From Synergistaceae bacterium (lineage in GTDB: Bacteria > Synergistota > Synergistia > Synergistales > Aminobacteriaceae): DNA of 12,420 nucleotides. The stretch spans positions 2,773 through 15,192 of the forward strand of contig WRNQ01000009.1 of the NCBI GenBank assembly GCA_009776565.1. Direction: 5' to 3'. Numbering within the stretch: the stretch's first letter is position 1; the number at the start of each line of letters is the position of its first letter. The notes under the pieces were generated by a model. That model was not told the origin of the DNA, did not search any database, and saw nothing but the letters and a program-made list of their open reading frames with translations. Made by a program: the position numbers and the translations under genes. This document shows positions 7,750-12,420 of the stretch, piece by piece.

Positions 7750-8779
7750 AAATTTGAGAATTGCAGCTCTGTTAACTGTAGAAGCAGGTTTGGATACTCT
7801 TGAAATTTTAAGCGAAAGAATACATATTGATTGCGTAATATCTTTACTTCCGGAAGCGAACATTGGGAATAGGATTTCCGGATATACTGATGTTATGAAA
7901 TATTGTAAAGATAAAAATCTTAAATATATTCAAGTATCATCATATTCTCTTACAGAAGAAATAGACGTGGAACGCTTAATGAGAGAGGATATTGATGTTT
8001 TGCTTGTGTTAGGGTGGCAAAGACTTGTACCTGAATGGCTGATAAAACACGTTAAAATAGCAACGCTAGGTGGGCATGGAAGCGCTTACGGAATAACCGG
8101 AGGGCGTGGAAGATCGCCGCAGAATTGGGCATTAATTATGGGTGAAAAATCATTTACATTGTCATTGTTTAGAATAGACGTTGGAGTCGATGCCGGTAAT
8201 GTAATTCTCGAGAGGACTTTTGAGTATTCTTGTTTTGACAGTATTGAAACATCGTATTTTAAAGTCTCATGGCTCATGGCTGAAATGATTTTTGAAGCGC
8301 TAAATTGCAACAACTTAGATGTTTTCATTGGGAAACCTCAACATGGTGAAGCCTATTTTCTTCCTAAAAGAGAGCCAGATGATGGCATGATAGACTGGAA
8401 GCAGAATACTGAATCAATATATAATTTAGTACGCGCTCTTACTTCCCCATATCCAGGGGCTTTTTCAATTTGTGATGGCGCAAAAGTAATGATATGGAAA
8501 GCCATTCCTTTTAGACTTCCAGTTGATATTTCAAGATATCGAGTTGGAGAAATATGCCAAATCTTTCATGGTGATTGTTTTGTTGTTAAATGTGGTAATG
8601 ACGAATCCATATTGGTTCAAAAGTGGTCTTCAATTGGAGAATGGAAACCGAAAAAAGGGGGCTTGTTTGATTCGTGTAATGAAAAAGAGATATACTCTAA
8701 GATTATAGAGAGACACTACAAATCTCCTCTTTCTGTTGAACAAACGATTCACCCTAAAATCGTAGAGAAGGGCAATTAG
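7742..8779 (+). CDS. Formyltransferase (Fmt-like, probable sugar N-formyltransferase)
   Basis: A protein of 345 residues with a methionyl-tRNA formyltransferase-like layout. The N-terminal half is a Rossmann-type formyl-tetrahydrofolate domain: DVLLVLGWQRLVP, the catalytic-loop segment GGHGSAYGITGGRGRSPQNW (H112) and FRIDVGVDAGNVI (D150). The C-terminal half contains IDWKQNTESIYNLVRALTSP and YPGAF, as in Fmt_C domains. The Asn of the classical Asn-His-Asp triad is replaced by Gly (GGHGS), and a few extra residues (YGITG) sit before RGRSP. Sugar N-formyltransferases transfer formyl from N10-formyl-THF to a sugar amine in the cytoplasm. The ATG at 7742 is chosen; TTG at 7739 is an alternative and both share GGGAGG (7726-7731). 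It overlaps the deacetylase, implying translational coupling. A housekeeping Fmt role is unlikely in this setting, with no def or priA neighbour. Confidence 0.85.
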   Translation: MIENLRIAALLTVEAGLDTLEILSERIHIDCVISLLPEANIGNRISGYTDVMKYCKDKNLKYIQVSSYSLTEEIDVERLMREDIDVLLVLGWQRLVPEWLIKHVKIATLGGHGSAYGITGGRGRSPQNWALIMGEKSFTLSLFRIDVGVDAGNVILERTFEYSCFDSIETSYFKVSWLMAEMIFEALNCNNLDVFIGKPQHGEAYFLPKREPDDGMIDWKQNTESIYNLVRALTSPYPGAFSICDGAKVMIWKAIPFRLPVDISRYRVGEICQIFHGDCFVVKCGNDESILVQKWSSIGEWKPKKGGLFDSCNEKEIYSKIIERHYKSPLSVEQTIHPKIVEKGN

Positions 8780-8791
8780 TTAGTAGCATTG

Positions 8792-8822
8792 TTGAGTTGC
8801 CAAATAAACATCTGAGTATAAA
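8792..8822 (+). promoter_or_regulatory. Weak candidate promoter in the only sizeable intra-cluster gap
   Basis: TTGAGT (8792-8797) and TATAAA (8817-8822) are spaced 19 bases apart, longer than ideal. They are reported because this 78-base gap is the largest between glycan genes and could start a second transcript for the amidotransferase and glycosyltransferase. The match is poor and may be chance. Confidence 0.2.
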
Positions 8823-8830
8823 GTGGCGCA

Positions 8831-8853
8831 GTATTAAGACGAGGAGGTAATAC
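8831..8853 (+). promoter_or_regulatory. Shine-Dalgarno AGGAGG held in a hairpin loop
   Basis: GTATTA (8831-8836) and TAATAC (8848-8853) are perfect 6-base complements around an 11-base loop that carries GAGGAGG (8841-8847). The ATG at 8858 follows 4 bases after the stem. GAGGAGGT is the most consensus-like ribosome-binding site seen in the window. The stem has only one GC pair, so it is weak; it may present rather than hide the site. Confidence 0.35.
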
Positions 8854-8857
8854 ACTA

Positions 8858-10015
8858 ATGCTTCTTGATCCAAACATAAATGAAGCTGGAATTAAAATTT
8901 GTTCGCGTTGTATATACGATGAGCGAGTTGATGGTATAAGCTTTGATTCTGACGGCGTTTGCAATTATTGTCATCAGGTGGATATGCTAAAAGAACAATA
9001 TGGAACAGGGCAACACAAAGGAGAATTATTGTTCTCAGAAATAGTGGAACAAATAAAAAAGGACGGAAAAAATAAGCCTTACGATTGCATAGTTGGAGTG
9101 AGCGGAGGCACAGATTCGTCATATATGCTGTATCTTGCGAAAGAAAGAGGGCTTCGCCCCCTGGCTGTTCACTATAACAATACATGGAATACAGAAATAG
9201 CAAATCAAAATATTAAAAAAATCATTAAAGAGCTTGATGTGGAATTATCTTTATATAGTGTTGAAGCGGAAGAGGCAGATGATATTTTTCGCTCATTTTT
9301 CCTGGCAGGAGTTCCGGAAATAGAAGGCGCAACAGATTTAGCTATGGCTGAAGTTCTTTATCGGGTTGCGGCTAAATATGGAATTAAATACACGCTAGAT
9401 GGGCACTCATTTGAGACTGAAGGGATAAGCCCATTAGGAAGAAATTATTTTGACGGGAAATATATAAAGTCCATACATTCAATGTATGGCGCCGTTCGTA
9501 TGAAAACGTATCCGTTGATGACTTTTTCAAGATTTATGCGGTGGACGCTTATTGAAAAGATAAAGAGGATAAGACCTCATTGGTACCTTCAGTATACAAA
9601 AGAAAATGCGCAACAATTCCTAAAAGATAATTTTGGTTGGGAGTATTATGGCGGGCATCATTTAGAAAACAGGATGACGGTGTTTTTTCATAGTATCTAC
9701 GCTCCTCAAAAATTTGGGGCAGATTTCCGGAATAATACGCTCTCCGCATTAGCAAGAATGGGAAAGATTTCTCGTGAAGAAGCGTGGAAAAGATATAATA
9801 CTCCGCCTGTCATAGAGGATGGTTTACTTGACTATTTCAAAAAACGTTTGAAGCTAACGGATGAGGAATATCTAAATAAAATGAACGAACCGCCAAGATC
9901 GTGGCGCGAGTTTCCGACATACAAAAAACGATTTGAGTTATTGCGGCCTTTGTTTAAAGTGTTAGCAAAGAATAATCTTGTCCCAATGAGTTTTTATCTT
10001 AAATACTGTTTTTAA
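8858..10015 (+). CDS. N-acetyl sugar amidotransferase (WbpG/PseA-like, TIGR03573-type)
   Basis: A 385-residue protein. The N-terminus has two cysteine pairs (C15/C18 in CSRC, C35/C38 in CNYC) that probably bind zinc. An ATP-pyrophosphatase domain follows, with P-loop SGGTDSS (82-88) and strand LRPLAVHYNNTWNTE, as in WbpG, PseA and LegA-like proteins. Further recognisable blocks are DGHSFETEGISPLG and HHLENRMTVFFHS. Characterised relatives adenylate the acetamido carbonyl of an N-acetyl sugar and replace it with ammonia, giving an acetamidino group. In WbpG and PseA loci a HisH-like glutaminase and HisF-like channel protein are encoded alongside; neither is present here. The ATG has a consensus Shine-Dalgarno (GAGGAGGT) within a hairpin loop. 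The acetamidino product is known of the family; the substrate here is not. Confidence 0.88.
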   Translation: MLLDPNINEAGIKICSRCIYDERVDGISFDSDGVCNYCHQVDMLKEQYGTGQHKGELLFSEIVEQIKKDGKNKPYDCIVGVSGGTDSSYMLYLAKERGLRPLAVHYNNTWNTEIANQNIKKIIKELDVELSLYSVEAEEADDIFRSFFLAGVPEIEGATDLAMAEVLYRVAAKYGIKYTLDGHSFETEGISPLGRNYFDGKYIKSIHSMYGAVRMKTYPLMTFSRFMRWTLIEKIKRIRPHWYLQYTKENAQQFLKDNFGWEYYGGHHLENRMTVFFHSIYAPQKFGADFRNNTLSALARMGKISREEAWKRYNTPPVIEDGLLDYFKKRLKLTDEEYLNKMNEPPRSWREFPTYKKRFELLRPLFKVLAKNNLVPMSFYLKYCF

Positions 10016-10034
10016 TGAAGAGGTCATAACAAAC

Positions 10035-11363
10035 ATGAAAAAGCATAGAATTTTTATGGGGTTTATTGAAATTGCCGGGTATTACAACAACTTACGAAAA
10101 GGTTTTGAAGAAATGGGAATCGACTGTCATTTTTTTGAAACTTTCCCAAATCCTTTTTGTTACGATGAGAAAGAGAATCTATCCGTCATTGAAAAAGTAG
10201 CCAGAAAAATAGCCGTTAACAGGAAAAAACGCTACGATAATAAAGAATTTAAGGATGGAATTCTATATCTCCCCGAAAAATTACTTCATCATTTTATTTT
10301 ATCAATATACGTTGTATGTTTGCTATTTAAATATGATGTTTTCATTTTATCGGGCGGCTATATGCCCTTCCGGAAGCTGTTTTTTCCCTTGCTGAAAATA
10401 TTAAAAAAGAAAGTTATATGCGTGTTCCATGGATCGGCTTCACGCCCTCCATATTTGGACGGATACTATGTGCCTAATGATAGCGAGTTTTCAGTAGGCT
10501 ATGTAGCAGAAAAAACCATGCAGATTAAGCATTTTGTGGATGAAATCAACAAATACGCCGATGTGATAATAGATGCGCGCGTAACATCTTTGTTCCATTC
10601 AAGAGACGTCGTCGATTGGTTTTACGTAGGTTGCCCCGCTCCAGTGACCGACTTTGAGAATAATGACGATGGCAGCGTCACTGAAAATAATGATAATATA
10701 AGAATACTGCATTGCCCTTCCCGCCCTATAGACAAGGGGACAGCAGAAATAGAAGCGGCTATAAATAGTTTAATATCAAAAGGTTACCCTATAGATTTTA
10801 TTAAAATTGTCGGACAACCAAACTCTGTTGTTATGGAAGAGTTGTCAAAATGTGACTTTGCAGTGAACGAACTGTATAGCGATTGCCCTTGTGGCAGTTT
10901 TTTAGCCGAAGCCGCTTCGCGCGATAAGCCTTCAATAACTGGCAGCTATTATGCATCACTTGTTGAAAAGGAAATCCCAGAAGAATGGGTAATCCCAACC
11001 CTTTTTGTCTTGCCGTCAGAAATTGAATCAGCAATAGAACGAATGATTACAGATAAACAACTTAGATTAAAAATGGGGCGGGAAGCCAGGGAATTTGTCA
11101 TTCAGAATTGGAGTCCCATAGCGGTAGTAAAAAAGATGTTGAAAGTTATCGACGGAGATATTCCTTCTAATGCAGTTTTTTCTCCATATAGTATTTTATA
11201 CGCTGGCGGATATGGAATGAAATCATCCTGGCGCAGAAAAGTTGTTCGTAAATTAGTTGATAATTATGGAGCTTCTGTTTTAAAACTTGATGATAAGCCC
11301 AATTTACGAGACGCGATTATAGCTGAAGCTTATGGAGAGGATGTGTCTGGCGGAAGCGTCTGA
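10035..11363 (+). CDS. GT-B fold glycosyltransferase (GT4-like)
   Basis: A 442-residue protein with two Rossmann-like halves. The N-terminal half contains the acceptor-side elements GFIEIAGYYNNLRKGFEEMG, DVFILSGGYMP and a CVFHGSASRP turn (H132), similar to the position of the GT4 active-site loop. The C-terminal half has ILHCPSRPIDKGT (donor-domain start), DFAVNELYSDCPCGSFLAEAASRDKPSI (E292), which resembles but does not exactly match the EX7E donor-binding region, and a C-terminal helix (LKMGREAREFVIQNW) typical of GT-B enzymes. No signal peptide is evident; hydrophobic stretches near 90-130 suggest peripheral contact with the inner membrane. It would transfer the modified sugar to a lipid-linked glycan or protein. 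GAAGAGG (10017-10023) precedes the ATG. It is the last gene of the cluster and meets the next gene head-on after 4 bases. GT4 membership is probable, not certain. Confidence 0.75.
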   Translation: MKKHRIFMGFIEIAGYYNNLRKGFEEMGIDCHFFETFPNPFCYDEKENLSVIEKVARKIAVNRKKRYDNKEFKDGILYLPEKLLHHFILSIYVVCLLFKYDVFILSGGYMPFRKLFFPLLKILKKKVICVFHGSASRPPYLDGYYVPNDSEFSVGYVAEKTMQIKHFVDEINKYADVIIDARVTSLFHSRDVVDWFYVGCPAPVTDFENNDDGSVTENNDNIRILHCPSRPIDKGTAEIEAAINSLISKGYPIDFIKIVGQPNSVVMEELSKCDFAVNELYSDCPCGSFLAEAASRDKPSITGSYYASLVEKEIPEEWVIPTLFVLPSEIESAIERMITDKQLRLKMGREAREFVIQNWSPIAVVKKMLKVIDGDIPSNAVFSPYSILYAGGYGMKSSWRRKVVRKLVDNYGASVLKLDDKPNLRDAIIAEAYGEDVSGGSV

Positions 11364-11367
11364 GGAG

Positions 11368-12420
11368 CTAGCGCCGCTTTACATTACGCGTAAAAATGAT
11401 ATCCGTATTAATTCCCATAGGTTGAGATAAAAGTATCTGTCCTATTCCGACGGGCGCGTTTACTTTTATTTCTCTAATCATCTCCATTAATTTGGGAACA
11501 TGCGAGAGGGGAATTGGACGCGTCGTTCGTACGCTTGCGTTTACAAAATTGCCGCCGCATACCAAAACATTTGAAGTAACAGTTCTCAATGGATTTTTCA
11601 TCTCCTGTTTAACCCATTCGATTCCTCTATCGCATTTATATCCGGATATTCCTGACTCGGATACCTCAATTTGACATCCGCTTGGGCAAACGACGCAAGT
11701 GTATCTTTCTTTTTGATATATGTCGTAACTCATATTTTCGTATGATTCTGCCGTTATCCCGCTGTCAACACTCTTTATGCCTCGTATGTACCCGGCGGCG
11801 CCGCGTCCCACGCGCTCCGCCTCCGTTGAAACAGTGTCGACGAGATCGTGAACATGAAGTACGTTGCCGCAGGCGAAGATTCCAGGAATTCCGGTCATAC
11901 ATAAATTATCAACTTTGGGACCTCCTGTTGCTTCGCTAATAGGAATTTCAGCTTCCCGTGAAAGCTCGTTTTCAGGTATAAGGCCAACGGAAAGCAGGAG
12001 AGTATCGCAGGGGAAAAATCTCTCTGACCCTTTTATAATACAACGGTCATTATTTACTGCTGACGTCCAGACTCCTTCAAGCCTTCCCATGCCTACAATA
12101 TCCGTAACAGTTGTATTAAGATAAAGCGGTATTCCATAGTCGTCAAGGCAGGCGCGTATATTGCGAGCCAAACCGCTCGGTTGAGGCAGTATCTCAAAAA
12201 CTGCATCGACCTTCGCACCTTCGAGCGTCATCCTGCGCGCCATTATGAGCCCGATGTCGCCGGACCCTAATATACATATGCGCTTGCCTGGCATTATGTT
12301 CTGCATATTGATTAAGTTTTGAGCTACTCCCGCCGTAAATATACCGGAGGGGCGATGCCCGGGTATAGACAATGCTCCCCTCGTACGTTCACGGCACCCC
12401 ATTGCTAATACTACGGCTTT
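11368..12420 (-). CDS. FAD-dependent oxidoreductase fused to a DUF1667 cysteine domain (5' end beyond window)
   Basis: The gene enters from the right edge; the six codons before the internal ATG at 12400-12402 (KAVVLA) continue into MGCRERTRGA, so the protein starts outside the window. The visible 350 residues contain the second half of a pyridine-nucleotide/FAD oxidoreductase: NAD-binding GSGDIG (about 46-51 from that Met), CDTLLLSVGLIPENEL and the FAD-contact block GIFACGNVLHVHDLVDTVS. It continues in the same frame into a DUF1667 region with C236VVC239, PSGC243 and a fourth Cys at 257, then PLRTVTSNVLV. DUF1667 is commonly a separate small gene next to GlpA/GlpB-like oxidoreductases; the cysteines probably hold an Fe-S cluster or zinc. 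The physiological electron donor (glycerol-3-phosphate or other) is not visible. Higher GC than the glycan genes suggests native flanking DNA. Confidence 0.87.
   Translation of the reverse strand, partial: KAVVLAMGCRERTRGALSIPGHRPSGIFTAGVAQNLINMQNIMPGKRICILGSGDIGLIMARRMTLEGAKVDAVFEILPQPSGLARNIRACLDDYGIPLYLNTTVTDIVGMGRLEGVWTSAVNNDRCIIKGSERFFPCDTLLLSVGLIPENELSREAEIPISEATGGPKVDNLCMTGIPGIFACGNVLHVHDLVDTVSTEAERVGRGAAGYIRGIKSVDSGITAESYENMSYDIYQKERYTCVVCPSGCQIEVSESGISGYKCDRGIEWVKQEMKNPLRTVTSNVLVCGGNFVNASVRTTRPIPLSHVPKLMEMIREIKVNAPVGIGQILLSQPMGINTDIIFTRNVKRR

Noticed and set aside
11384..11393. Palindrome TTACGCGTAA as a terminator between convergent genes
   Set aside because: It has no loop or T-run and lies inside the oxidoreductase coding sequence; it more likely reflects codon content.
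11682..12124. Plus-strand open frames over the oxidoreductase gene
   Set aside because: They are antisense to a clearly conserved flavoprotein, Arg/Pro-rich and without domain features.

Overview
The window looks like part of a variable genomic island in a bacterium of moderate to low GC (roughly 40% overall by hand-sampling, lower in the middle of the island). Genes are tightly packed and have purine-rich Shine-Dalgarno sites. The flanking FAD oxidoreductase/DUF1667 gene at the right edge belongs to a family I associate mostly with anaerobes (Firmicutes, Spirochaetes, Synergistes, Thermotogae). That suggests an anaerobic or gut-type bacterium, but the phylum cannot be fixed from this sequence alone.

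Left edge (1-943): the C-terminal end of an AAA/ABC-type ATPase with Walker B and H-loop motifs is followed directly by a DUF3226 TOPRIM-like gene. This two-gene layout resembles OLD/PARIS-like defence pairs. The TOPRIM-like gene carries a one-base deletion in an A tract near 801-804. The lost C-terminus is still readable in another frame to 943, so the gene is either a recent pseudogene or contains a sequencing error.

A short spacer (944-1000) holds a good sigma-70-type promoter, which leads into a small two-helix membrane protein with a PH-like tail (1001-1417).

Main block (1443-11363): ten co-directional genes, mostly overlapping or separated by 0-40 bases, form a glycan (surface polysaccharide or glycoprotein sugar) cluster. 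In order they encode a sugar-nucleotide SDR epimerase/dehydratase, a DegT/DnrJ/EryC1 PLP aminotransferase, a SAM methyltransferase, a glutamine-dependent asparagine synthase-like amidotransferase, a left-handed beta-helix acyltransferase, a NodB-like deacetylase, an Fmt-like formyltransferase, a WbpG/PseA-type N-acetyl sugar amidotransferase and a GT-B glycosyltransferase. Together they could build and decorate an unusual amino sugar: amination, O/N-acylation, de-acetylation followed by N-formylation, carboxamide or amidine formation and methylation, then transfer to an acceptor. The only sizeable internal gap (78 bases, 8780-8857) precedes the WbpG-like gene, and its Shine-Dalgarno sequence lies in the loop of a small hairpin. 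No nucleotidyltransferase, flippase, polymerase or HisH/HisF partner is present, so the pathway must extend beyond the window or rely on genes elsewhere.

Right edge (11368-12420, minus strand): the 3' part of an oxidoreductase fused to a DUF1667 cysteine domain converges on the glycan cluster with only 4 bases between the stop codons. Its GC is visibly higher than that of the cluster, consistent with an island boundary.

No rRNA, tRNA, CRISPR array, transposase or convincing intrinsic terminator was seen. There is no gene-free stretch over 300 bases.
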